This document shows, one piece after another, positions 23,682 through 32,248 of a DNA stretch of 64,000 nt. The notes under the pieces are model-generated. The model saw nothing but the letters and a program-made list of their open reading frames with translations, was not told the DNA's origin and searched no databases. The position numbers were made by a program, and so were the translations under genes. Source of the DNA: Gemmatimonadota bacterium (GTDB lineage Bacteria > Gemmatimonadota > Gemmatimonadetes > Palauibacterales > Palauibacteraceae); NCBI GenBank assembly GCA_022820995.1, contig JAJEEM010000071.1:1-64000 (forward strand), in the 5' to 3' direction. Each line of letters begins with the position of its first letter. Positions within the stretch are counted from its first letter, which is position 1.

Positions 23682-24623
23682 TCACGGCTCCGGTGCGAGG
23701 ATCTTGTCGAGATACCGCTCGGGAGAGAACTCCTCGAGGTCCTCCGGGGACTCCCCGACGCCGAGGAAGCGGACGGGAACGGAGAGTTCGCGCACGACGG
23801 AGACGACGGTGCCGGCGCGCGCCGTGCTGTCGAACTTCGCGAGCACGAGGCCCGTGAGGTCGAGCGACGCCCCGAACTGTCGCGCCTGGTTCATCACGTT
23901 CTGTCCGGAGGTGGCGTCGACGACCAGCAGCCGCTCGTACGGCGCGCCCTCCGCCTGTCGGCCGAGCACTCGATCGATCTTGACCAGCTCGCGCATCAGA
24001 TCGTCCTGCGTGTGGAGCCGGCCGGCGGTGTCGACCAGCACCCAGGCGGCATCCCGCGCGCGCGCCGCCGCCACCGCGTCAAACGCCACGGAGGCCGGGT
24101 CCGCTCCGGGCGTTCCCCCCACGAAATCGGTCTGCAGCCGCTCCGCCCACGCCCGGAGCTGCTCCTGCGCCCCCGCCCGGAACGTGTCCGCCGCCGCGAG
24201 CAGCACGCGGCCACCCCCGGCCTGCAGGCGCGCGGCAAGCTTCGCCGCGGTCGTCGTCTTCCCCACGCCGTTCACGCCCACGAGAAGGAGGACCCCCGGC
24301 GCCCCGCCGCGCGGCGGCGAGTCGGCGGCCAGTCCGCCGGCGGGCGCCTCGGCGGCGGCCAGCGTCTCGGCGAGCCGGGCCCTCAGCGTCTCGCGCAGAT
24401 CGCTCTCCGTCGCGATCGCGCCGCGGCTCGCCGCCCGCTCGAGCGCTTCAACGAGTTCGAGCGTGATGTCGACGCCGAAGTCCGCCTCGAGCAGGACTTC
24501 CTCCAGCCGCTCCATGGCGGCGCCATCGAGCCCGCCGTCGACGAGCGTGTTCACGTCCGTGAGCGCGAAGTCGACGATCCGCCGCCACAGGCCGCGTTTC
24601 GGGCGTCGGAGAGTGCCGGTCAC
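23682..24623 (-). CDS. ftsY: Signal recognition particle receptor FtsY
   Basis: 313 residues: only the NG domain, without the long acidic A domain of proteobacterial FtsY. SRP-GTPase motifs: GVNGVGKTTTAAKL (about 115-128), DTFRAGAQEQLRAW, DTAGRLHTQDDLM (about 196), and LAKFDSTARAGTV for guanine specificity. It receives SRP-ribosome complexes at the inner membrane. GTG 24623 overlaps the stop of the vWA membrane-protein gene (GTGA); the frame is open further upstream, but that overlap and the NG-domain boundary fix the start. Confidence 0.95.
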   Translation of the reverse strand: MTGTLRRPKRGLWRRIVDFALTDVNTLVDGGLDGAAMERLEEVLLEADFGVDITLELVEALERAASRGAIATESDLRETLRARLAETLAAAEAPAGGLAADSPPRGGAPGVLLLVGVNGVGKTTTAAKLAARLQAGGGRVLLAAADTFRAGAQEQLRAWAERLQTDFVGGTPGADPASVAFDAVAAARARDAAWVLVDTAGRLHTQDDLMRELVKIDRVLGRQAEGAPYERLLVVDATSGQNVMNQARQFGASLDLTGLVLAKFDSTARAGTVVSVVRELSVPVRFLGVGESPEDLEEFSPERYLDKILAPEP

Positions 24624-26575
24624 CGGAGTCCGATCCGGTGCCGCCACACCCACTCCCCGCACAGGAGCAGAACGGCGAGGAGGAAGGGCCACACGGGCCG
24701 GGGCGACCGGACTTCGACCGGCGCCCGGGGAGAGGGCTGCGCACCGATGGCGAGCGGTTCCGATGGGGGCCCGGGGAGAAACTCGCGGGGATCGGGCTCG
24801 ACGTCGACCGGTCGGCCGAGTTCGACGGGACCGTCGGGGCCGGTCGCCGTCAGGAGCGCCTCGTAGCGACCGGGCGGGAGGCCGGGACCGACGATCTCGG
24901 CGGGGGGATCCGCGACGGAGTCGCTCCACACCTCCGCGCCCGTCTCATCGAGCAGCCGGATCGTGAGGTCCTCGGATCCCGGACGGATGCGCCACACCTG
25001 CGGCTCGCCGGGCGCCGGCGTCCGCACGAGCGAGGCGAGCCGGGGCGTCGCGTCCTCGACGAGCCAGCCGACGATGCCGCTGAACACGCCCTCGTAGACC
25101 CTGCGCGGCTCGTCCCCCCGCAGCGACCAGCGCCACCAGTCGGCGGCCGCGGAAAGCGCCCACCGGCGCGTCCCATCCTCGCCCGCCGTGAGGAGAGGTC
25201 TTCCCTCTCCGCGCCGGTTCCGGCTCGCGTCGATCACCGACCATCTCCCCGCCGGCTCCACGGCGTAGAGTTCGCGGACCGGAGGCAGGAGATCCAGATC
25301 GGCCTCGGCGAGGAGCGCCGCCGAAGGGCTCGCGGGCACCGGCCCGGCGGGGTACCACTCCCCTGGCAGAGGACCCGTCACGCGCGCCCCGACACCCGGC
25401 ACTTCACCCGGCCCCCCCGCGAAGAAAAGCGTCCGCGCATGGGTCCGCAGCGCGCCGGCCAGCCACGCCGGGAGCTCCTCCGGCGAGGCCTGGACCGCCA
25501 GCAGCCGGGCGCCGCGCACCGCTTCGCGCACCCGGGATGCCTCGACGATGCGGGGAGCGGCGCCCATCTCGAGAAAACGGCCATCCGCCAGGCGCAGGTA
25601 GCCGCGCGCTCCGCCCAGGACGAGCCGGTCGAGGGCGGGGACCAGGAAACGCGCCTCCCAGTCGGGGGCCAGCGACACGAGCACGGCCCCGGCGGAGGAT
25701 TCCGAGACCTCGATCCACGCGCCCGTCCGGCCGGAGACGCCGAAGGGATCCGGCGGATCGACGAGCACGGCTTCATAGCGTCGCCAGGCGGACTCGGCGC
25801 CTTCGTCGCGCGGCACGAAGGCGATCTGAGCCCGACCCGTCCGTCCGGCGGCCGGGCGGGACGCACGCACGGTCGCGACGACCGTGCCTTCGCGCTCGAG
25901 CTGGAAGCTCACGCTGTCGGGCAGCCCGCCCCCACCGCCCGATCCCCCGCCGGCATGAAACTCGAGCGTGGCTCGGACGGTATCGCCGGCGCGGGCCCGC
26001 TCCGGCGTTTGCAGCGCGGCGAGCGCCACCCGGGGCTCGATCGCGGCGACCCGCAGTTCGCGTACCCCGAGGCCCAGTCCCGTGGCCGTCTCGCGAGCGG
26101 CGTCACGATCCGTCAACTCGCCATCGGTGACCACCCACACGCTGTCGGCTCCGCCCAGGCGCGCGGCCTGCAGCGCCGGTTCGAGCCTACTCGCGTCGTG
26201 CGTCGCGCCGAGCGCATCCAGCGAATCGAGCCGGGCGGGGACGGGGCGGTCTCCGAACAGGTAGACCCGGTCCGGGGCGAGTTCGGGAAGCAGGGCGAGC
26301 GCCGAGTCGAGCCGCGTCGCCCCGCCGGTGTCTCCTGCGCGGACCGGGAGCGTCATGCTGCGCGAGATGTCGAGAAGCACGACGCGTTCGGGCACTCCGA
26401 CACCGCCGCCGCGCAACGCGGGCAGGGCGAGGGCGCCCAGAATCAGAAAGACGGCGGCCGCCCGGACGGCGGCGGGACCGGTGCGACCCGCGACACGTTC
26501 CTCGCGCGCGCCATAGGCCCAGCCGGCGAGTGCGACTGCGCCAAGCGCGACGAGAAGCCAGAGGCCGGGGCTCAA
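24620..26575 (-). CDS. Membrane-anchored vWA-domain protein
   Basis: 651 residues from TTG 26575, which overlaps the stop of the M23 peptidase gene (TTGA). Two membrane helices at residues about 4-20 and 35-53, then a von Willebrand A-like domain with the MIDAS motif DISRSMTLP (about 73-81) and VVTDGELTD. A large periplasmic part (about 215-620) resembles BatA/glutamine-amidotransferase-like membrane proteins of unknown function, and a final helix (VWPFLLAVLLLCGEWVW) ends the protein. Its place between the cell-wall peptidase and ftsY suggests an envelope role, but nothing more specific can be said. Confidence 0.75.
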   Translation of the reverse strand: MSPGLWLLVALGAVALAGWAYGAREERVAGRTGPAAVRAAAVFLILGALALPALRGGGVGVPERVVLLDISRSMTLPVRAGDTGGATRLDSALALLPELAPDRVYLFGDRPVPARLDSLDALGATHDASRLEPALQAARLGGADSVWVVTDGELTDRDAARETATGLGLGVRELRVAAIEPRVALAALQTPERARAGDTVRATLEFHAGGGSGGGGGLPDSVSFQLEREGTVVATVRASRPAAGRTGRAQIAFVPRDEGAESAWRRYEAVLVDPPDPFGVSGRTGAWIEVSESSAGAVLVSLAPDWEARFLVPALDRLVLGGARGYLRLADGRFLEMGAAPRIVEASRVREAVRGARLLAVQASPEELPAWLAGALRTHARTLFFAGGPGEVPGVGARVTGPLPGEWYPAGPVPASPSAALLAEADLDLLPPVRELYAVEPAGRWSVIDASRNRRGEGRPLLTAGEDGTRRWALSAAADWWRWSLRGDEPRRVYEGVFSGIVGWLVEDATPRLASLVRTPAPGEPQVWRIRPGSEDLTIRLLDETGAEVWSDSVADPPAEIVGPGLPPGRYEALLTATGPDGPVELGRPVDVEPDPREFLPGPPSEPLAIGAQPSPRAPVEVRSPRPVWPFLLAVLLLCGEWVWRHRIGLR

Positions 26576-27855
26576 TCCTGTGTGCGGCGAGCGCGCTGCG
26601 TGGGATGGATCGGCATCGGAAGGCTCCGCAACCGCGCGAGCACGGCCTGCTGCACCGCCTCGAACTGCTCGCGCAGTTCAGCGGGGACCGGCTCGGCCCC
26701 CGGCAACTGCAGACGGGCCGGGTTCACCTGCGCGCCGTTCCGGAGAAACTCGTAGTGAAGATGAGGGGCGGTCGCGAGACCGGTGTCCCCCACATATCCG
26801 ATGACCTGCCCCTGTTCCACCTGGGTCCCGGTCGAGACGCCGCGCGCGACGTTCGTCAAGTGCGCGTATCGGGTGCGGATCTCGTTCGCGTGACGAATCT
26901 CGACGGCGTTCCCGTAGTTGCCCCACCACCCGGCCCGCGTCACGCGTCCCGCTCCCGTCGCGCGCACGGGCGTGCCTCTCGCCGCCCCGTAGTCGACGCC
27001 GAGATGCGGCCGGGTACGCCGGAGCACCGGGTGGAAGCGCCTGAGGTTGAAGCCGCTCGTCACACGGACGATGTCCAGGGGCGCGAGCAGAAACTGACCC
27101 CGGAGCGCTTCGCCCGCTTCGTCGTAGTACTCCACGCGCTCGGCCGCGGCATGCTCGAATCGCACCCCCGTGAGGACCCGCCGGTCGTTCCGGAAGTCCG
27201 CAGCGAGCACCGTGGCGTCACGCACGGACCCGTCCGGCCGCACCTCGCGCTCGATGAGAATCCGGTAGGCGTCGTTCCGCCGCAGATCCCGCCAGAAGTC
27301 GATCTGCCAGGCGAAGACCTGCGAGATCCGGTACGCCACGTCGAAGCGTTCCGCGTCGCCGAGCGCCTCCACGTCACCCGACAATTCCGCGTCGAACAGG
27401 TTCGACCGGATGAGACCCGCGAGGAGAAGCGTGTCTCGCACGACCTGCACCGAATCCAGCCGGGCCGACCACAAAGGCGCGGCTCCGGCGCCGGACCACA
27501 GGTGGAGGATGCGGTCGGGGTCCAGGTGGACGCGGATGCGCGCCGGAGACTCGCCGGGTCTGCGCACGAAGTGAATCGCGACGCCGGGCCGCAGCCGGCG
27601 CGGACTCTCGAATTCGCCCATCGCCTCCGCGATGGCGTGCGTCGCGGCGGGACTCAGGCCATGATCCTCGAACACATCGCCCAGCGTCTCGCCCCGCTGC
27701 AGGCGGTGCACGACCGTGATGGGGGCAGGCGGCGTCGGCACTTCGACGACCTTGACGTCCTCCGTCCGCCCGGCCCGGGGACCGAACGCGGCCCAACCGA
27801 GGACCAGAACCCCCGCGAGAGCGAATCCAACCGCAGCAGCTAGTCTTGTTCTCAA
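26572..27855 (-). CDS. M23-family peptidoglycan endopeptidase (LytM/MepM-like)
   Basis: 427 residues from TTG 27855. An N-terminal membrane anchor or signal (about 5-25), a LysM/OapA-like segment (VVHRLQRGETLGDVFEDHG, about 48-66), a linker domain, and the zinc-peptidase domain from about 270 with ligands in HLGVDYGAARGTP and HLHYEF. The complete HxxxD...HxH set indicates an active DD-endopeptidase rather than an EnvC-type activator. Immediately after ftsZ (four bases), so expected to act in septal or growth-related wall remodelling. Confidence 0.9.
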   Translation of the reverse strand: MRTRLAAAVGFALAGVLVLGWAAFGPRAGRTEDVKVVEVPTPPAPITVVHRLQRGETLGDVFEDHGLSPAATHAIAEAMGEFESPRRLRPGVAIHFVRRPGESPARIRVHLDPDRILHLWSGAGAAPLWSARLDSVQVVRDTLLLAGLIRSNLFDAELSGDVEALGDAERFDVAYRISQVFAWQIDFWRDLRRNDAYRILIEREVRPDGSVRDATVLAADFRNDRRVLTGVRFEHAAAERVEYYDEAGEALRGQFLLAPLDIVRVTSGFNLRRFHPVLRRTRPHLGVDYGAARGTPVRATGAGRVTRAGWWGNYGNAVEIRHANEIRTRYAHLTNVARGVSTGTQVEQGQVIGYVGDTGLATAPHLHYEFLRNGAQVNPARLQLPGAEPVPAELREQFEAVQQAVLARLRSLPMPIHPTQRARRTQD

Positions 27856-27859
27856 GCGC

Positions 27860-29353
27860 TCAGTCCATCTGTCGCCGAATGAACGTCGGGATTTCGAGAT
27901 CCTCGAACTCGACGCGGGAATCGGTCCACGACTCGCGGTCCGGCACTCCGGGCTCGATGTCGGGCGTCACCTCTTCCGCGGCCCGATCCGGCGCTGCCGA
28001 TTCGGCGTCGTACCCCGTGCCTTCGCGCGTCGATCCCTCCGCCACCGGCGGCTCCGGCGCAGCGTCCGGCTCCGGCGCAGCTTCCGGCTCCGAAGCAGCT
28101 TCCGGCTCCGGCTCCGAAGCAGCTTCGATCGCGGCGTCGGCCGTCGGCTGGAACGCGGGCTCGGCCGCCGGCGCCTCGGCCGCGAGCGCCTCGAACGCGA
28201 TGCCCGCCTGTTTCACCTCCACGGGGGCTTCGACGGGCTCGGACTCCGGTCGCGTCGCCGGCGCCGGGCGATCGTCGAACACGCTCGGACGCTCGTATCT
28301 CGAGCCGATGACCACCGGGGTCGCGGGGGGCAGCGGCGACGCTTTGCGCGCAGGGATCACCCGCTCCGCGACCGGCGCCTGCTCGTCCTCCTCCATGTCT
28401 CCGAAGCCCGTCGCGATCACCGTCACGCGGAGCCTGCCCTCGAGCTGGGGATCGTGCACGACTCCGAAGATCATCTCGCCCTCGTCCCCCGCGGCCTCCT
28501 GAATGATCGAGTTGACCGTCGTGACCTCATCGATCGTCAGGTCGGGACCGCCGCTGATGTTGATGAGGACGCCCGTGGCCCCGTTGATGGATACGTTGTC
28601 GAGGAGGGGCGAGCAAATGGCTTGCTGCGCCGCCTCCACCGCGCGGTCCTCGCCCGTCGCCGTGCCGGTTCCCATGAGGGCGGCCCCGCGGTTCGACATG
28701 ACCGTACGGACGTCCGCGAAGTCCACGTTCACCTCGCCGGTCACGGAGATCAGGTCGGAGATCCCCTGGGTCGCCTGGAGGAGGACCTCGTCCGCCTTCT
28801 TGAGCGCCTGGCGGAAGGTCATCTCCTTGCCCACGACGGCGAGCAGACGCTCGTTCGGCACGACGATCATCGTGTCCACCGCGCGCCGGAGCTCCCGCAG
28901 CCCGATCTCGGCGTGCCGCATCCTCTTCTTGCCCTCGAAGTGGAAGGGCCGGGTCACGATCGCGATGCAGAGCGACCCCATTTCCCTCGCCATGCCGCCG
29001 ATGATCGGGGCCGCGCCCGTGCCCGTGCCTCCGCCCATCCCCGCCGTGACGAAGACGAGATCCGCACCCGCAATCACCGATCGTATCTCTTCGGCACTCT
29101 CGGAAATCGCCTGGCGTCCGATCTCGGGACGGGCGCCGGCCCCCAGGCCTCGCGTGAGTTCCTTCCCGATCTGGACTCTGAGGTGGGCGCCGGATTCCTT
29201 CAGCGCCTGGGCGTCGGTGTTGACCGCGATGAACTCCACGCCATCGAGTTCCTCGTCGATCATGCGGCTCACGGCATTGCCACCGGCGCCGCCCACGCCG
29301 ACGACCTTCATTTTTGCGTTACGCACGCCGTCCTCATCGAACGCGAAGACCAT
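27860..29353 (-). CDS. ftsZ: Cell division protein FtsZ
   Basis: 497 residues from ATG 29353, behind a GGGAGGGAGGGGAG site. The tubulin GTP-binding signature is GMGGGTGTGAAP (about 108-119), with N-terminal GVGGAGGNAVSRM and T7 loop NVDFADVRTVM. The globular part ends near residue 330. A long, low-complexity Glu/Pro/Ala linker (repeats of EAASEPE and EAAPEP) follows, and the C-terminal peptide DLEIPTFIRRQMD is the conserved FtsA/ZipA-binding tail. It polymerises into the Z-ring. Directly downstream of ftsA with 17 bases between. Confidence 0.97.
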   Translation of the reverse strand: MVFAFDEDGVRNAKMKVVGVGGAGGNAVSRMIDEELDGVEFIAVNTDAQALKESGAHLRVQIGKELTRGLGAGARPEIGRQAISESAEEIRSVIAGADLVFVTAGMGGGTGTGAAPIIGGMAREMGSLCIAIVTRPFHFEGKKRMRHAEIGLRELRRAVDTMIVVPNERLLAVVGKEMTFRQALKKADEVLLQATQGISDLISVTGEVNVDFADVRTVMSNRGAALMGTGTATGEDRAVEAAQQAICSPLLDNVSINGATGVLINISGGPDLTIDEVTTVNSIIQEAAGDEGEMIFGVVHDPQLEGRLRVTVIATGFGDMEEDEQAPVAERVIPARKASPLPPATPVVIGSRYERPSVFDDRPAPATRPESEPVEAPVEVKQAGIAFEALAAEAPAAEPAFQPTADAAIEAASEPEPEAASEPEAAPEPDAAPEPPVAEGSTREGTGYDAESAAPDRAAEEVTPDIEPGVPDRESWTDSRVEFEDLEIPTFIRRQMD

Positions 29354-29370
29354 ATCTCCCCTCCCTCCCA

Positions 29371-30597
29371 TCAGAAAAACTCCCGTAGCCACCCACCGAC
29401 TCTCGCGAACGCGCGGGTCGCTCCCACCAACCCTCCGGCCGAGGCCCGCGATGCGCCGTACAGCGCCAGTCCCGCGGCCGTGCTGTAGGAGGGACGCGCG
29501 ACGCCCTCCGCCATGCCCGCGAGACCGAGCGAAGGAATTCCGGTGCGAACGGGCAGGTTGAAAACGGAACGAGCCAGGTCTTCCGTGTGCGGGAGCGAGA
29601 CCCCGCCGCCGCTCAACACGATCCCCGCCTCGAGTCCGCCCAGCGTTCCGCTCGTCTCCAGTTCCTCGTAGACCAGTCCCAGAATCTCGTCCAGCCGTTG
29701 TTCGATAATGTGCAGCAGCAACTCGCGCGACACACGTCGAGCGCGTCCGTGGCGAGCCCCCGAGACGTCGAGCAGTTCCTGCGAGTCGGCCCGGTCGCGC
29801 AACGCTCCGCCGTGTCGCTCCTTGAGTTGCGCGGCTTCGTCCTCGTGCATGCCGAGGCCGCGCGCGATGTCCCGCGTCACGATCGAGCCGCCCCACGGCA
29901 GCGTCGCGGCGTGCAGGAGGCGGTGTCCTCCATACACGAGCACGTCCGTCGTTGCGCCCCCGACCTCGACCAGGGCTACGCCGGCCTCGCGCTCGGCATC
30001 CTCAAGCACGGCGAGCGCCGTGGCAAGCGGCGCCATGACCAACTCGTCCGGCCGGTACCCCGCGCGGTCGACGACCTTCGAGATCTCGTGGCAGATCGCC
30101 ACGTCCGCCGTCACGATACACACATCCGCCTCGAGACGGGCGCCGGCCATGCCGACGGGATCCCGGATCCCGTCACGATGGTCGACGCTGTACCGCTGGG
30201 ACAGGGCGTGTATCAACTCGTGCCCGGGCGGGATCGGAACGGCCCGGCCCACCTCCTGCACGCGCTTGACGTCGGCGGGCGTGATCTCCGAGCCGGCGAC
30301 CTGAAGCACGCCCTTCGATCGGGACGTCCGGACGCTCCCGCTAGGCACGCTCACGTAGGCGGCTTCGACTTCGCGGCCGGCCGTGGCTTCCGCCTGTCTG
30401 ACGGCCGTGCGAACGGCCTGGGTCGCCGCCTCGATACTCCCTATGTTCGGGCCGTTCATGCCCTCGGAACGCGTGACGCCGAGGCCGAGAATCTCGAGCG
30501 GGTCGGTGGGCTGGCGGCCCGGATGCACCGCGGCGACGACCGCACAGGTCTTCGTCGACCCCACATCCACCCCGACAATGCCCGCCCCCTGAATCAT
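29371..30597 (-). CDS. ftsA: Cell division protein FtsA
   Basis: 408 residues from ATG 30597, overlapping the ftsQ stop (ATGA). Actin-like ATPase: phosphate-1 GVDVGSTKTCAVVA, phosphate-2 VEVGGATTDVLVYGG, adenosine motif GIVLSGGGVSLP. The C-terminal amphipathic helix (FARVGGWLREFF) is the membrane-targeting sequence that tethers FtsZ filaments to the inner membrane. Confidence 0.96.
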   Translation of the reverse strand: MIQGAGIVGVDVGSTKTCAVVAAVHPGRQPTDPLEILGLGVTRSEGMNGPNIGSIEAATQAVRTAVRQAEATAGREVEAAYVSVPSGSVRTSRSKGVLQVAGSEITPADVKRVQEVGRAVPIPPGHELIHALSQRYSVDHRDGIRDPVGMAGARLEADVCIVTADVAICHEISKVVDRAGYRPDELVMAPLATALAVLEDAEREAGVALVEVGGATTDVLVYGGHRLLHAATLPWGGSIVTRDIARGLGMHEDEAAQLKERHGGALRDRADSQELLDVSGARHGRARRVSRELLLHIIEQRLDEILGLVYEELETSGTLGGLEAGIVLSGGGVSLPHTEDLARSVFNLPVRTGIPSLGLAGMAEGVARPSYSTAAGLALYGASRASAGGLVGATRAFARVGGWLREFF

Positions 30598-31358
30598 CGC
30601 TCCTCCACGCGCGTCAGTACAACCTGGCCCCTGAAACGCGCGTCCGCACGTGCGACGCGTCGATCTTCGACCTGCCCGAGCGCGATCGATACCCGGTCGA
30701 GGGCGCGCAGGGGCTCGTCGCCCGGCAGAAGCACGACATCCGCCCCGGCGCCGGGCAGGAGCAGGAAGCGGTATCCTCCCTCCGCCGCGGTCCCGACCTC
30801 GGAGACCATGGACATGAAATCGCTCCGCGTCCGATCCAGGCGCGCGAGCGCGAAGATGAGTTGCCGCATTCCCGGGTCGGTCACGAACCCGCCCTCCGTT
30901 TCGACCGGACCCCGGACGATCGGCAGGTCGAGCGACTCGGAGGAGGGGTCGAGCGGCAGCACGTAGCCATCCTCGCTCACGGGACGCAGTTCGGGCGTCG
31001 CCACGAGCGCAACCGGACGTCGCTCCACGATGGCGATTTCGAGGATGTTGAAGCCCTCCCGGCGGGCCGTGGCCTCGCGAACCATGGGGTGTGTGCGGAC
31101 GCGCGCCTCCCACGTCGCGGGATCGTCCCACACGGACGCGTCCGGGGTGACGGCGAGGGCGCGGATCTCGTCGGGCGGGACGTGCTCGGTCCCGGTCACC
31201 CGGAGTTCCGAAACCTGAAATGCGGGCAGGGTAGCGAGGAGGCGCGGCACCCAGATGGGAACGGAAAGGCCGATCGCGGCGACCATCAGGGCGAAGAGAA
31301 GTCTGCGGCGTCCGCGGCGGGTGATGCGCCCGGAGCGCGACGTCCCGCGAGCGATCAT
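30594..31358 (-). CDS. ftsQ: Cell division protein FtsQ/DivIB
   Basis: 254 residues. One N-terminal membrane helix (about 22-42) is preceded by a very basic cytoplasmic stretch (RSGRITRRGRRRLL), then a POTRA domain (FQVSELRVTGTEHVPPDEIRALA), and the FtsQ beta domain with the conserved NILEIAIVERRPVALV. Scaffold of the divisome in the periplasm. ATG 31358 overlaps the murB stop as ATGA. Confidence 0.92.
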   Translation of the reverse strand: MIARGTSRSGRITRRGRRRLLFALMVAAIGLSVPIWVPRLLATLPAFQVSELRVTGTEHVPPDEIRALAVTPDASVWDDPATWEARVRTHPMVREATARREGFNILEIAIVERRPVALVATPELRPVSEDGYVLPLDPSSESLDLPIVRGPVETEGGFVTDPGMRQLIFALARLDRTRSDFMSMVSEVGTAAEGGYRFLLLPGAGADVVLLPGDEPLRALDRVSIALGQVEDRRVARADARFRGQVVLTRVEER

Positions 31359-32248
31359 GCGGCCCCCACGCGGGCGCGTTGCGCGGGATCGAACCCCCAC
31401 AGGTGGATCTCCGGCTCCAGCGCCACGCCGAGACGCGCGAGGGCGCGGCGGCGGGTTTCCGCCATGAGTCCGATCACGTCGGCGGCGCGGGCGTCGCCGA
31501 GATTGACGATGAAGTTCGCATGCCGCTCGTGGATGCGGGCGCCCCCGACCCGGGCCCCTCTCATGTCCACCTCGTCGACGATCTTCCAGGCCGGGGGATG
31601 AGGCGGACCCGGGTTCTTCCATGTCGAACCGACCGAGGGCAGGTCGTACACCTGATCCCGGACCTTTCGCTCGCGGAAATTCAGGTGCGCCTCGCGTACG
31701 GCGTCCGCCTCGGCCGGCGTCGCGTCGAGGCGCGCGCGCACGAACACCCAGTCGGCCGGCACGCGCACATGGCGATACGCGGGCTGCGCTTCCTCGGGCC
31801 GGACCCGCACGAGTTCGCCCTCCGGCGTCACGGCGTCCGCCCATTCGACCCGATCCCAGAGCCCCTCGTCCCTCGACCCGGCGTTCATCCGCAGGCCTCC
31901 GCCGAGGGTGCCGGGGACCGCCTCCAGGAAATGGAATCCCGACCGTCCGTGGCGGCGCGCGGCCTGGGCAAGGGCGGGCAAACGGGCGCCGGCCCCCGCC
32001 TCGATGGCGGTCGCCCCGACCCGGACGGCCCCGAAATCCCCCTCGAGGACGAGGACGGGCTCCGCCACCCCGCCGTCCTCGATGAGGAGGTTCGCCCCGG
32101 TCCCCAGCACGCGGCAGCCGCGGCCGGACGTATCGCGCAGCGCGGCGTCCAGTTCCGCGATCGACCGCGGTCGCGCGAGCCGCGCGGCCGGCCCGCCGAT
32201 CCGGTAGCGGACCAGGGGCGCGAGCGGGACGTCACGTTCCCACCGCAT
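31355..32248 (-). CDS. murB: UDP-N-acetylenolpyruvoylglucosamine reductase
   Basis: 297 residues, type II (short) MurB. FAD-binding VLGTGANLLIEDGG and FLEAVPGTLGGGLRMNAGS; the active-site Ser/Tyr regions occur as SVGSTWKNP; the final proton-donor Glu is in ALEPEIHLWGF. Reduces UDP-GlcNAc-enolpyruvate to UDP-MurNAc with NADPH. Overlaps the murC end by 17 bases. Confidence 0.95.
   Translation of the reverse strand: MRWERDVPLAPLVRYRIGGPAARLARPRSIAELDAALRDTSGRGCRVLGTGANLLIEDGGVAEPVLVLEGDFGAVRVGATAIEAGAGARLPALAQAARRHGRSGFHFLEAVPGTLGGGLRMNAGSRDEGLWDRVEWADAVTPEGELVRVRPEEAQPAYRHVRVPADWVFVRARLDATPAEADAVREAHLNFRERKVRDQVYDLPSVGSTWKNPGPPHPPAWKIVDEVDMRGARVGGARIHERHANFIVNLGDARAADVIGLMAETRRRALARLGVALEPEIHLWGFDPAQRARVGAA

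Noticed and set aside
28040-28160. Short nucleotide repeats within ftsZ
   Set aside because: They encode the Glu/Pro/Ala linker between the GTPase domain and the C-terminal peptide; low complexity, not a mobile or CRISPR-like repeat.
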